A stretch of 64,000 bases of DNA from assembly GCA_017561715.1 (NCBI GenBank), contig JAFZBN010000015.1, positions 434,001 to 498,000 on the forward strand, read 5' to 3'. This stretch comes from Clostridiales bacterium. Its GTDB lineage: Bacteria > Bacillota > Clostridia > Saccharofermentanales > Saccharofermentanaceae. Under the pieces are notes generated by a model that was given only the letters and a program-made list of their open reading frames with translations, was not told the DNA's origin and did no database searches. The translations under genes were made by a program, and so were the position numbers. Position 1 is the first letter of the stretch. The number at the start of each line of letters is the position of its first letter. Of this stretch, positions 25,145-34,305 are shown in pieces.

Positions 25145-25948
25145 TTACGGATTGCATTTCTTACACGGTATATATCCTGAATTGATCAGTTCTTCTCGCT
25201 TGCAATGCTTATCCGATCTATTTTTTTGACTTATATCATCCACCGAATCACACCAAGTATGGTGGAATTTCTTTGAACTTGTATTCAAAACATAATCTTG
25301 TGCTTCAGACGCAGGATCAACTGCTACTGTAGTTGCTTCCGGAGCCGTATCGACAACTGCAGCTGGAGTTTCAGAAGGAGCCGAAGTCTCTTTGAGTGCC
25401 TCAGTAGTGGTTGCTACTGCCGTCGTTGTCGTCTGAATAGTAGATTTAGTCTCTTTGGTTGTCTCTTTAGTAGTTTCTTTAATTGTTTCCTTTGTCGTTT
25501 CGGTTGGTGTAGGTTCTGGTGTTGGCGTCGGTTCCGGTGTTGGTGTTGGTGTTTCAGTCGGAAGCGGAGTTGGTATCATCGAGGAAGTAGCAGTTGTATC
25601 TTCAGTAGTTACATCCTGAACAGAATCTGACACTTCTGTCGTCTGTTCCGAGAATATGTTCTCTTTCTTTTTATCTTTCGTATCAACAGATGCCATACAC
25701 GTACTAAACAAAAGCGGAACAGATACCGCTACGGCCGGCAAAGCAATCCACTTCTTACCAGTTCCTCTATTGCATATAACATAATCTCTGATCAATTGAG
25801 CTGGGTATATAAAACAAACTATGGCCAACACTATTCCAAATATTCCTGAGCCGACAGAACCATGGACAATGAGATTAATGCCGACAGCAAGAAGCAGCGT
25901 TCCTAGAATAAAGAGAACTATCGCGCCTATCTTCTTCATCTTATTCAT
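25145..25948 (-). CDS. Membrane protein with Thr/Pro-rich linker and Ada-like zinc-binding C-terminus
   Basis: A 267-residue protein. Two N-terminal helices (about 5-25 and 32-50) and a third hydrophobic segment (about 70-88) are followed by a long outside linker of Thr, Pro and Glu (TPTPEPTPTPEPTPTE and several KETTKETT copies). The C-terminal 45 residues read YVLNTSSKKFHHTWC, then KHCKREELINSGYIPCKKCNP. This is the Ada-type metal-binding domain found at the C-terminus of secreted nucleases and lipoproteins of Firmicutes; the C, H and CxxC residues could hold one zinc. It lies 24 bases upstream of the small basic protein gene. Confidence 0.82.
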   Translation of the reverse strand: MNKMKKIGAIVLFILGTLLLAVGINLIVHGSVGSGIFGIVLAIVCFIYPAQLIRDYVICNRGTGKKWIALPAVAVSVPLLFSTCMASVDTKDKKKENIFSEQTTEVSDSVQDVTTEDTTATSSMIPTPLPTETPTPTPEPTPTPEPTPTETTKETIKETTKETTKETKSTIQTTTTAVATTTEALKETSAPSETPAAVVDTAPEATTVAVDPASEAQDYVLNTSSKKFHHTWCDSVDDISQKNRSDKHCKREELINSGYIPCKKCNP

Positions 25949-26251
25949 TCAGACCACCACCCTTTAGTCGAAAGATATCATATTCAGTTTATCAGCACGC
26001 AAAGTGTTAGTAAACTCTACAAGCAGTCTGAAAGAATGAAAAACCAATGTAATTTTCACATCTTTATATGATTATTCACAGTTCATTTACATCATTTTAT
26101 GATTCAGGAATAATTAGGCAGGTTCACCTTTTTCCTGTGTAACAATGTTACAACTTACCGGTTTTTTCCAAAGAAAAGAGGTAACCCTCGCGTTGGCGAA
26201 AGTCACCTCTCGGTTTATCCGATACTATACATCCTTTTCAAAGGAATTTCA
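25949..26251. other. 303-base intergenic region
   Basis: No ORF that I can support. It holds the leader of the Ada-like gene (a possible minus-strand -10, TATGAT, without a good -35), a 15-base dyad TGTAACA-A-TGTTACA at 26138-26152, and the terminator at 26171-26210. Confidence 0.6.
26171..26210 (-). terminator. Terminator after the large secreted protein and 32-residue ORF
   Basis: Stem AGAGGTAAC / GTCACCTCT (26177-26185 with 26202-26210, one mismatch), followed on the minus strand by TTTTCTTT. Confidence 0.72.
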
Positions 26252-26350
26252 TTAGAAGGGGTTGTCGCCCTCCGGACTTGTGACAATGATATCTTCGCAA
26301 TTAAAGAAGATGGTTTCCATTTCCAGATATTCGTAAGACTCTTTTTCCAT
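26252..26350 (-). CDS. 32-residue acidic peptide ORF downstream of the large secreted protein
   Basis: Begins MEKESYEYLEMETIFFNCED and ends SPEGDNPF. The ATG has an excellent GAGGAGAAATACAA leader. It begins 29 bases after the stop of the 1335-residue protein gene and lies before the shared terminator, so it is in the same transcript. The pattern Y-E-x-x-E-x-x-x-(I/V)-x-F-x-x-x-D-(I/V)-I-x-T-S resembles short acidic proteins I recall as common in gut Clostridia; their role is unknown. The strong ribosome site supports a real gene. Confidence 0.6.
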   Translation of the reverse strand: MEKESYEYLEMETIFFNCEDIIVTSPEGDNPF

Positions 26351-26378
26351 TTGTATTTCTCCTCCAAAGAACTTCTCT

Positions 26379-29300
26379 TTAAGCTGTGTAATTGATCGAT
26401 GCGTCGTAATACATATAGAATGCAGCCGCAAGGTTTAACATATCCTGGCTCATGTTCCCCTTCGAATTCCGGAGAACTGCGTAGATATAATCCAGAACAG
26501 CGAAGTCAGTTTCGTAATTCGTGTTATTGCACTCAATTGTAACACGGATATCCTTACCTGCGTCAAGAATATTTATGACATCTGTCGCAATATAGACCTG
26601 ACCTCCGGATGCGGCAACCGGTTCTACGCGATTACCGTCAATATAGAAGTTCACCTCCGTGCCCGGGTCGATGATAAAGTAATGCTTGATCATGCTTCCT
26701 GCGAGGAATGTGACAGTGGAGCCCTTGTAGGTTACGCCAGCCGGAAGATTTTGAGTGAAATCACCGATCTTACCGATCGTAACAGTCGGAACTCCAATAT
26801 TGTCCTCCTCGAAAATATCGGTGTTCGGAGCAAACTTCTTCTGCGAATAGTATCCGTAATTCAGAAGTGCTTTTGCGAGATTGGATGTCTCATCATTAGG
26901 ATCATCGTTAACGAAGTGCATCGCATAATCCCTTACAGTGAATGTCGGGAATGTGACTTCTACCATTTCTCCCTTGAGGGTGGCCGTGATCGGTTGCGTG
27001 AGATCCGCGGAGCAGACATCGCATGTGTATACGTAGTACCACTTTCCGCCCTCTTTTCGGCATTCGCAATCCCAGTAAGAAACTTCCTGCTTTTTATACA
27101 TGCCGGATGCGCTGTTCAGCTCGAAGGTAACCGTAGGATACTCGGCTGCGATCTCATCGGGAATACTGATATAGTAGTCAACGCTGATGGAGTCTGCCAG
27201 TCTGACCTTGAATCCTTCCAGAACAGCGATGTTGTCAAGATCGTAGAACTCGGCATCTAACGCATAGGCATCTCCCGCTTTTACACCACTCTTCCAGTAG
27301 TTTCTCAAGAAATCTCCAAAACTGTATTGGAACACCTGATCCGGCTGATCAGGTTTGATCTGGTAACCGTTTATGGAGAATCTTCTTGTTACGCAGTGGC
27401 CCTCCGAATTCGGGACAGCCTCCAATACTATGTCATACTGGTCCTGAGGACGGAAATAATACTCCCTCTTCTTACCCGTGCTTGTTTTTGCTACGACCAG
27501 ATTTTCATTTGCGATCCTTACGTCGCCCGGACCGTCCCGTTCAACGATGATACGGAACTGTTCATTCGGGATGACCTGGCCTTCTGGTTCGGTAGTGATT
27601 TCAAGATTGAGTTTCTTTCCCCAGCCTTCTTCCGGTCTGTCGATATGGATATGCGTGATGGAAGTGTTTTCATAAGAAGTTGAATATGAAGAACCGCTAT
27701 AATTCGCATAACTGACGATATACCCTTGAATCGGTGAGAAATAAAGATCGAGGGTGTCGGCAGACTGCAGATCTTCGGCGCAGATATTATCGCCCATAAG
27801 GCCTCTTACGTCACCATTCTCATTGATTTCGAAAGTAATGGCGACTTCGCCCGGATCGTAGGTGATATTCATTCCTTCACCGAGGTATTCTCTGACATAG
27901 ATATCGTAGATATTTTCCCATTCCTCGCCTTCAAATATCCAGAATGTGAACCACATTCCTGCTTTTTCTACCGTCTGGAAGATGAGCTCATTGTTTTCGT
28001 TGAAAAAGTCGACCGTATATTCAACATCCCTTGCTCCTTCCATGGGAGCGAATACCAACTGGAAACCATAGGCATCTTCAAATTCGGACTTCGCGATAAA
28101 GGCACCCCGCTGGAAGTCTGCGTAGTAGGGATTGGATGAATCCGAGAAGAAAGAGATCGATCCGGCGGAGAATACCGGGTTGTTTTCGTCCTGATGAATA
28201 TAGATACCAGGCTCTCTCGGGTCATTCGAGTGATCTACACCGATGCCGATGTTGTATACAGTCGGCCAGTCGCTGGCGCTGCCTTTATTGATCGTAAGAA
28301 TACCATTCTCGTAAGTGTAGACGCCGCTGTCTCTATCGATCAACTGATCGTTTTCATCTCGAACGTCGATCGTGAGATCTCTTTCTGTGTCCACGATGTC
28401 AAAAGTGATCGTGATGAACTCAGCATCTTCATATACACTCTTTGCGATATAGTTATCTGATACATCGCCGGAATTACCACCTGCTGAGTATTCAGCTCCG
28501 CGGATCGGCGGTTGCTGATGATCATAGTAGAAGTGGATGCCATATGGTACCAGCTGAACTTCGTAGGAGGAGAACCACTGGGCGCCTTCTCCCTGGCCTT
28601 TGTAAATGGTGAGTACCGTACCATCAAACGAATAGAGGTCAGTACTGATCCGTTCACGAGGGTCTGCATCATCGAAGACTTCGATAACGAATGGTGCGCC
28701 ATAAGCCAAAGTGATCTCGATCGAGTCGGCATTGTCATACACACTTCTTTCGATGAAGCCCTGCTGATCGACAGTGCCTGTAGCGATCTCGTCATCTCCG
28801 GCCTTGGCTACATATGAAGCGCCAGAAAACAGATTGAACATGGGCGAGCCGATATAAATGCCATCTACGCGCGGATCTCCGGAATGATCGACACCGACCT
28901 GAACCTCGAAGAAGAGTTCCCATTCCGCGCCCTCGCTGTTGTCTTTGCAGATCGTAAGGATACTGTTCTCACGGTCGAAATTGTAACGGGACGAATCAAA
29001 ATCTCTGCCGATCTCATCACGGACATCGATCGTCAGTGCACGGTCCGGATCCATTTTTGTAAATGTGATGGTGATCTGATCCTTATCCGCGAAGACGTCC
29101 CTCGGGATGAAGCCATTGCTGACAGTTTCTGATACCGCGTCGGGTCCTTCTCCGGCGACATAAGAAGCGGATGAAAATGCCGGGTCTTCGTTGTTCTGCA
29201 TCAGGTAGATGCCCAGAGCGTATGCGTCGATCTCGTAGATCGGCAGCCATCCTTCTTGCGGTTTGGTCAGGGTGACGGTGTTTCCTTCGATCGTGTAGAA

Positions 29301-30386
29301 CGCAGGATTGACCCACCCGCCTTGGTCACCGCGGACGGCAAATGTTAAGCTTGTATTCTCTTGAGGCGTGAATGTGATCGTAACAGAATCCGCATTCTCG
29401 AAGTCTTCTTTTCGGATGATACGATCGTCTGGCATAGTATATGTAGTGCCACCGATGGTATAGGTTGCGGAAGCAAAGCACGGGTTCTGATCGTCCTGAC
29501 GGAGGTAGATTCCTTCTGCCCGTTCATATTGAGCAGGCACAAAATTATTCTCAGTAGGATCCCACATGTATTCTCCGGGATCAATATCCAGGTTATCCAT
29601 CCTGCTATGAACACTTAAAACGGTGCCCTCTGCGAATGATAAGTTGGCATTCTCATCGATTACTAAGGTAGCCCCATCCATGAACTCCAGGCTGTCCGGA
29701 TTACCGGATGCCGGGGCGAATACCAGAGAACCATAGACCGTCAGATCGTTCCAGATGCGTAAGCAAAGATGGTCAAACTCAGGCCCGTCGAGACGCTGGA
29801 TCGTTAAGGTACCGTTTGGATCGATCACCAGATAGGAATAATCCATGGGCATATTGAGCGTCTGACTTCCGGTGATGTGTGTAACGATCGTAGGACCGAT
29901 TTTCGAATCGTAATTAGCCTGCATAAAACTCTGATAAGCTGCCATGGTCTGGGCGGCATCATCCGGGGTGAAACCTCCAAAACTGTATTCAGATTCTGAA
30001 GAAGTATAAGCATTCCAACCCTCATAATCGATCCTGGACGTGCCAAGCAGTATGAAGTCCTGATAAATGCTGGCATTTTCTACTTTTGCGTTATTCAGGA
30101 TAAGCTGCGTCCGCGGATCTAATCCGGTCGCATCAAAAGCGTTCGCAGTTCCATTCGCGCCGTCAATGTACATCGCGACCCAGGAGGAGTCGTCGCCCGG
30201 ATCATCTGCGGTTTCGTAGATCGCAAATTCGTTATCATTGTCGATGTTCGGTGTGCGATCAAAGATGTAGTAGATCGTGGGCTCGTTGTCTGCAATGACA
30301 AGCTTTGCGATCGGAATGCAGGTCAGAAACATGCTGACCGTGATCAATACAGAAAAGAATCTTCGAATCGTCTGATGAGTTCTCAT
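26379..30386 (-). CDS. Large secreted repeat protein (1335 residues)
   Basis: Signal peptide at 1-32 (MRTHQTIRRFFSVLITVSMF, cleavage near IADNEP). Residues 60-280 form a beta-rich region with NGTLTIQRLD-type rungs. Then five repeats of roughly 100-115 residues start near 292, 392, 509, 616 and 727 with GIYL or GIYI, each holding (A/S)SY, an (I)xxxxF/VYxxAxxITITF strand and a Y-x-x-x-x-x-x-LTI strand. A further domain covers about 860-1060. The C-terminal part (about 1060-1335) has a CxC/CxxC cluster (WDCECRKEG, YTCDVCS) and a helical end. There is no LPXTG or membrane anchor. It may be an adhesin or glycan binder; the function is unknown. Ribosome site GAGG. Confidence 0.85.
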   Translation of the reverse strand: MRTHQTIRRFFSVLITVSMFLTCIPIAKLVIADNEPTIYYIFDRTPNIDNDNEFAIYETADDPGDDSSWVAMYIDGANGTANAFDATGLDPRTQLILNNAKVENASIYQDFILLGTSRIDYEGWNAYTSSESEYSFGGFTPDDAAQTMAAYQSFMQANYDSKIGPTIVTHITGSQTLNMPMDYSYLVIDPNGTLTIQRLDGPEFDHLCLRIWNDLTVYGSLVFAPASGNPDSLEFMDGATLVIDENANLSFAEGTVLSVHSRMDNLDIDPGEYMWDPTENNFVPAQYERAEGIYLRQDDQNPCFASATYTIGGTTYTMPDDRIIRKEDFENADSVTITFTPQENTSLTFAVRGDQGGWVNPAFYTIEGNTVTLTKPQEGWLPIYEIDAYALGIYLMQNNEDPAFSSASYVAGEGPDAVSETVSNGFIPRDVFADKDQITITFTKMDPDRALTIDVRDEIGRDFDSSRYNFDRENSILTICKDNSEGAEWELFFEVQVGVDHSGDPRVDGIYIGSPMFNLFSGASYVAKAGDDEIATGTVDQQGFIERSVYDNADSIEITLAYGAPFVIEVFDDADPRERISTDLYSFDGTVLTIYKGQGEGAQWFSSYEVQLVPYGIHFYYDHQQPPIRGAEYSAGGNSGDVSDNYIAKSVYEDAEFITITFDIVDTERDLTIDVRDENDQLIDRDSGVYTYENGILTINKGSASDWPTVYNIGIGVDHSNDPREPGIYIHQDENNPVFSAGSISFFSDSSNPYYADFQRGAFIAKSEFEDAYGFQLVFAPMEGARDVEYTVDFFNENNELIFQTVEKAGMWFTFWIFEGEEWENIYDIYVREYLGEGMNITYDPGEVAITFEINENGDVRGLMGDNICAEDLQSADTLDLYFSPIQGYIVSYANYSGSSYSTSYENTSITHIHIDRPEEGWGKKLNLEITTEPEGQVIPNEQFRIIVERDGPGDVRIANENLVVAKTSTGKKREYYFRPQDQYDIVLEAVPNSEGHCVTRRFSINGYQIKPDQPDQVFQYSFGDFLRNYWKSGVKAGDAYALDAEFYDLDNIAVLEGFKVRLADSISVDYYISIPDEIAAEYPTVTFELNSASGMYKKQEVSYWDCECRKEGGKWYYVYTCDVCSADLTQPITATLKGEMVEVTFPTFTVRDYAMHFVNDDPNDETSNLAKALLNYGYYSQKKFAPNTDIFEEDNIGVPTVTIGKIGDFTQNLPAGVTYKGSTVTFLAGSMIKHYFIIDPGTEVNFYIDGNRVEPVAASGGQVYIATDVINILDAGKDIRVTIECNNTNYETDFAVLDYIYAVLRNSKGNMSQDMLNLAAAFYMYYDASINYTA

Positions 30387-30526
30387 GTCCGTCTACCTCG
30401 TTTCTGTCTAAGTATATCTAGAATATCAATAATTAATTACAAGTTTATATCCTCTATAATAACAGAAATGAGACGGCATGTATTCCCTGACGGGACTTTA
30501 TTGTGTGAATTTTTAGTAAACTGAAG

Positions 30527-30559
30527 AACTCCCACCCTCTAATAAAGCGAGTGGGAGTT
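30527..30559 (-). terminator. Possible terminator of the 30.6-kb gene
   Basis: Nine-base perfect stem AACTCCCAC / GTGGGAGTT. The minus-strand tail (TTCTTCAG) is only weakly U-rich. Confidence 0.5.
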
Positions 30560-30610
30560 GAGGTTTCAATATTGAATTCAAGTTGAACTTGAGTCAGTTG
30601 TTGTGCGACT

Positions 30611-31234
30611 TTAAGGTCTGATCCAATGCTTCGGATCGATACGTAGTCTTTCATCTGCTCTTGTATAACGGAATACATCCTGAGTGTAAAGAAGGAACGG
30701 GCTTGCCTGACGGTTGCGCCAGAAGATCTCTTCGGCGATCTTGATCAGTTTTTTCACCAGTTTCTTATCGTTTGCCTTTGTGAAGATGATCATGTCCTTT
30801 GCGGGAGCGCAAATAAGAAGATCATCGCCCAACCTTTCGGCCTGTCCTTTCCAGATCGTCGTAAGAAGGGTCTCTGCTTCGAAATCACCGCCACAGGCAA
30901 CCCCGTATAAGCCCGGGATATTCATTTCGCAGATGCGGATTTGAATGTCGCGGAAGAGATTCTGAAAGGCAGCCTCCTGCAGCTGTTCAGGAGTTACCCC
31001 TTCCGGCAGCATGTCGAATGTCAGATAGAGAAAACCCTGCCCCATGTCCTGCATGAAAAGTTCGACATACTTATTCTCCAGGCATTTATACATGACCATA
31101 TTCGACGGCCAATTTGGCGCACTTCCATCAGGCGCAAGCAAAGATATCTCGTTTAGAGGATCCTTTGCCCAATTCTTCTTAAGTCTTGGAAAGACCTTGG
31201 AAATATCAAAGACATACTCGTTTTTTTCCGACAT
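30611..31234 (-). CDS. Hypothetical cytoplasmic protein, 207 residues
   Basis: Not recognised. It begins MSEKNEYVFDISKVFPRL and contains aromatic-rich alpha/beta segments (GFLYLTFDMLPEGVTPEQL) and a helical end (KKLVKKLIKIAEEIFW). No signal peptide, membrane helix or catalytic motif. Start ATG at 31234 has AGGAAGG at suitable distance. The next gene upstream ends 15 bases away and is probably co-transcribed. Confidence 0.68.
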   Translation of the reverse strand: MSEKNEYVFDISKVFPRLKKNWAKDPLNEISLLAPDGSAPNWPSNMVMYKCLENKYVELFMQDMGQGFLYLTFDMLPEGVTPEQLQEAAFQNLFRDIQIRICEMNIPGLYGVACGGDFEAETLLTTIWKGQAERLGDDLLICAPAKDMIIFTKANDKKLVKKLIKIAEEIFWRNRQASPFLLYTQDVFRYTRADERLRIDPKHWIRP

Positions 31235-31249
31235 AAACCCCACCCTTCC

Positions 31250-31627
31250 TCACACCATTTTGCCGTCTTTTACGGAGACGGCGATCTGCCATTCGTCTTC
31301 GTAGACGATCGTGCCGACGAAGTTTGTGTAGACGATATCGTAGGGCTTGCCGTACTTATCGAGAAGGTCGATCGCGGGCTGGATCTTCTGCTGCATCTCT
31401 TCTGTGGTCTCGCATTTAAAGAAGGTAATGACGCACTCGTGATTCTTACATGGATCCGGCTCGGGGAGATTTTCCTTAAACCAGTCGTCGATGGAGACGA
31501 AGAGTTTTTCGTCTTCTTCGGACATCGCCTTATCTCGTATGAGGTTCCAGCATAAGCTGAAAATACCCTTCGGATATTTCGTGACGTACGAGTCTTCTCT
31601 TCCCTGGATACGCATGTATTTATACAT
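31250..31627 (-). CDS. Hypothetical protein, 125 residues
   Basis: Not recognised. A soluble, acidic protein starting MYKYMRIQGREDSYVTKYPK with a central helix (SEEDEKLFVSIDDWFKENLP) and a DPCKNHEC segment. GGAGGTAGACCCCCA precedes the ATG. It is the first gene of a two-gene unit with the 207-residue hypothetical. Confidence 0.65.
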   Translation of the reverse strand: MYKYMRIQGREDSYVTKYPKGIFSLCWNLIRDKAMSEEDEKLFVSIDDWFKENLPEPDPCKNHECVITFFKCETTEEMQQKIQPAIDLLDKYGKPYDIVYTNFVGTIVYEDEWQIAVSVKDGKMV

Positions 31628-31682
31628 TGGGGGTCTACCTCCGGCATTTTTCTTCTTTTATAGTAGCGAAGGATCCGGAAAA

Positions 31683-31722
31683 AGTAAAACACCTGCCGGT
31701 ATAATCCACGGCAGGTGCTTTT
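31683..31722 (-). terminator. Terminator of the propeller lipoprotein gene
   Basis: Nine-base perfect stem CACCTGCCG / CGGCAGGTG (31690-31698 and 31709-31717), with TTTTAC on the minus-strand 3' side. Confidence 0.75.
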
Positions 31723-31737
31723 GGCGAGGAATAAATA

Positions 31738-32994
31738 TCAATACCTGTCGAGCGTGACACAGAAGCATGCTTCCGGATGATGCCTGGTCGTTGTGTATCT
31801 GGTACTGAAAGCGGGATTCTCCGACATGACATAGATCCACTTGCCGACGATGACGACACCGTACGCGATATCACTTCCGGGCTCTTCGTCAGGTTCGGCG
31901 ATCTGGTAACGGTTCAATCCGTCTATGATCGAGAACCGGTTATCGGAAAGCATATAGAGTGTTCCGTTTAAGTAGTTGAACTTCGCGTTTACATCATCGA
32001 CGCAGTAGATGAACAGATCACTTCCGTCCACTTTCACGCTCAACGGTCCGTTATATTCCGTTCCGTCGTCATAATATGTTCTTCCGATATAGTAGAGTCT
32101 GCCTCCGTCAGTGATGAGGGTATCGTTATTTCGCACATCTGCCTCAGCGGGGATCTCGGTTTTATCACTTCCGTCAAGATTCATCACGAAAAGTTTTCCG
32201 TAGAAAGTGCCGTCATCGGACTTTTCCTGCGGATCGCAGAAGTAGATCTTCGCTCCGAAAATGCAGAAGGATACATTGACCGGACCGTCCTGCACCTTTG
32301 ATTCGAAAAGCACTTCTTCGTTGCTTCCGTCCGGATCGGCTCTTCGGATCGATCCTTCGAGAGAATAGTAGAGTTTTTCCTGATGCAAGGTCAGAAGATG
32401 TACTTCTCCCTCAAGGACCGTGGTCAGTTTGTGATCTTGTAAATTGAGCTTTTTGACCACGGAACTGTTCTCACGGAAATAAAGATCATCGCCGTCGAGA
32501 ATCAGGGAATCGAGCGAGTTTTCCGCATCCGGCCGCGGGGTGACCTGGTAGACGTAATATTCCTCTTTCGTGCTGCAGTCCTCCATGGCGATCGCCGAGA
32601 TGTGTCTCTCGGGGTGAACGACATAGAACTGGAAATCTTCGTTACCCGTTGCATACCCGCCGTTATTCATATTTCCCGCGCCGAGCTGACCGGGAAGTCT
32701 GTCGCATTCCGGAACATCGGTTCCGTCATCAAGCTTTAACGGCGAATCAAACATGCCCTTCTGGATATCCGAAAGATGCTGGTCGATCGGCTCGAAATAA
32801 TCAAGCTCGATTACCGGCGGGAGGGATTCTTCTTCGTCTTCGGTCTCGTCGATACTCTCCTCTTCGGAGGAAACGACATCTTCTTGGGATCTCTTCTTGG
32901 ATCGTTTGTTACCGGTGCTTTTCCCGCATGCGGATAAAACGATGCCCGACACTAACGTTACTGCCAATAAACCGGTGATCTTTTTATTCTTCAT
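31738..32994 (-). CDS. Lipoprotein with DUF5050-type beta-propeller
   Basis: A 418-residue lipoprotein with lipobox LSAC (Cys 23). A charged Ser/Glu linker (about 30-60) precedes a propeller-like domain whose blades carry YFCDPQEKSDDG, KLFVMNLDGSDKTEI, DGGRLYYIG and GTLYMLSDNRF, the DUF5050 pattern. It is a paralogue of the plus-strand lipoprotein at 38798-40012: both have LGA(G/A)N-x-x-NGG(Y/F)ATG right after the linker and the same blade order. Likely bound to the outer face of the membrane as a sensor or ligand binder. Ribosome site GGGAGG. Confidence 0.85.
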   Translation of the reverse strand: MKNKKITGLLAVTLVSGIVLSACGKSTGNKRSKKRSQEDVVSSEEESIDETEDEEESLPPVIELDYFEPIDQHLSDIQKGMFDSPLKLDDGTDVPECDRLPGQLGAGNMNNGGYATGNEDFQFYVVHPERHISAIAMEDCSTKEEYYVYQVTPRPDAENSLDSLILDGDDLYFRENSSVVKKLNLQDHKLTTVLEGEVHLLTLHQEKLYYSLEGSIRRADPDGSNEEVLFESKVQDGPVNVSFCIFGAKIYFCDPQEKSDDGTFYGKLFVMNLDGSDKTEIPAEADVRNNDTLITDGGRLYYIGRTYYDDGTEYNGPLSVKVDGSDLFIYCVDDVNAKFNYLNGTLYMLSDNRFSIIDGLNRYQIAEPDEEPGSDIAYGVVIVGKWIYVMSENPAFSTRYTTTRHHPEACFCVTLDRY

Positions 32995-33089
32995 AAGAAA
33001 CCTCCCAAAACCCTTTCAACTGCTAAACACTGCCATCTTTAACTAAATAGTAGCATCGGGAAGGCTGTCACTAAGTGAAGGTTTAGTCA

Positions 33090-34229
33090 TTAATCGGAAA
33101 CATCTACGTCGGTTACGATAAGAAGTTCGTAGTCCGGGTATTTCTCTTTGACCTCTTTGGTTAAGATCTCGACCGCTTCTTTTCTTTCGATATCGAAACT
33201 GAGGACTACATCGAAACGGACGGTCTTCTTTTCCGTGTCGGCGTAAAAGCCGTGAAGCTGAAGTGCCCAGTCATGGGTAAGGACGAGCTTCTGGATCGTG
33301 TTTCTCATCTGTGCGGCTTCGTCATTTGATGTGTTAAAGGAATATACACCGATACCGGTCAGGATGACGCCGGTCTTTTTGAAGACATCGGTCTGGATCC
33401 TTCGGGTGATCTTATCGACGTCATCTACGCTCAGATTGTCGGGAAGCTCGATATGTACAGAACCGTAGTTCTTGCTCGGGCCGTAGTTGAAAAGCGTGAC
33501 ATCGTACGCGCCGAGAACGGCTTCTTCCGCGCAGATGATCTCTTTGAGTTCCTGGATCGTTTCGGCATCTTCGCGCTTGCCGATGATGTCGTTTAAAGTC
33601 TCGACCATCATCTCGATACCGGCCTTGATGATGAAGCAGGCAATGATGACACCGACATAGGCTTCGAGGGAGATATCCCATACGAGGAAGATGATGGCAG
33701 ATGCAAGGACCGAGGTGGAAAGGATCGCGTCAAAGAGCGCGTCGGAACCGGACGCGGTCAGGGCTCCTGAATTGACTTTCTTGCCCTGCTTCTTTACGTA
33801 CATGCCGAGAATGAGCTTTACAATGATGGCCACGGAGATGATGATCAGGGATACGGTACTGTAGTCCGCTTCCTCCGGGTGGATGATCTTCTTTACCGAC
33901 TCGACAAGCGAGGTAAGACCAGCGTACAGAACGAGCGCGGCGACCATCATGGAACTAAGATATTCGATACGGCCGTAGCCGAGCGGGTGCTTCTTATCCG
34001 GCTGCTTGGCGCCGAGCTTCGCACCGATGATCGTGATGACTGAAGAAAGTGCGTCCGAGAGATTGTTTACCGCATCAAGGATAACGGCGATGGAATTTGA
34101 TACCAGTCCGACAAAGGCCTTAAAGCCCACGAGGAAGAGATTCGTTACGATTCCGATGATGCTGGTTTTTACGATCGTCTTTTCCCTGTTTTCCGTAAGT
34201 ACGGCGATGTCATTACTATGCTCACTCAA
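33090..34229 (-). CDS. Cation diffusion facilitator family transporter
   Basis: A 379-residue CDF protein: six membrane helices (about 20-220) and a C-terminal cytoplasmic domain. The metal-site segment in helix 2 reads ILDAVNNLSDALSS and that in helix 5 GSDALFDAILS; the Asn/Asp pattern suggests Mn2+ or Fe2+ rather than Zn2+ (inference). It would export a divalent cation in exchange for protons. The start is TTG at 34229, with GGAGGG eight bases upstream. The C-terminal domain carries an extra regulatory segment (VRFDVVLSFDIERKEAVEIL) as in MamM/FieF types. Confidence 0.92.
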   Translation of the reverse strand: MSEHSNDIAVLTENREKTIVKTSIIGIVTNLFLVGFKAFVGLVSNSIAVILDAVNNLSDALSSVITIIGAKLGAKQPDKKHPLGYGRIEYLSSMMVAALVLYAGLTSLVESVKKIIHPEEADYSTVSLIIISVAIIVKLILGMYVKKQGKKVNSGALTASGSDALFDAILSTSVLASAIIFLVWDISLEAYVGVIIACFIIKAGIEMMVETLNDIIGKREDAETIQELKEIICAEEAVLGAYDVTLFNYGPSKNYGSVHIELPDNLSVDDVDKITRRIQTDVFKKTGVILTGIGVYSFNTSNDEAAQMRNTIQKLVLTHDWALQLHGFYADTEKKTVRFDVVLSFDIERKEAVEILTKEVKEKYPDYELLIVTDVDVSD

Positions 34230-34305
34230 GGTAGTTTCCCTCCAGAACCTCTATTGCTTTCATATATCTCTACGAGTCATTAGTATTATATCACTCTGAG
34301 GGTCA

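Noticed and set aside
25440-25560. Short direct repeats that might suggest a CRISPR array
   Set aside because: They encode KETTKETT and PTPTPE linker repeats in frame within a membrane-protein gene.
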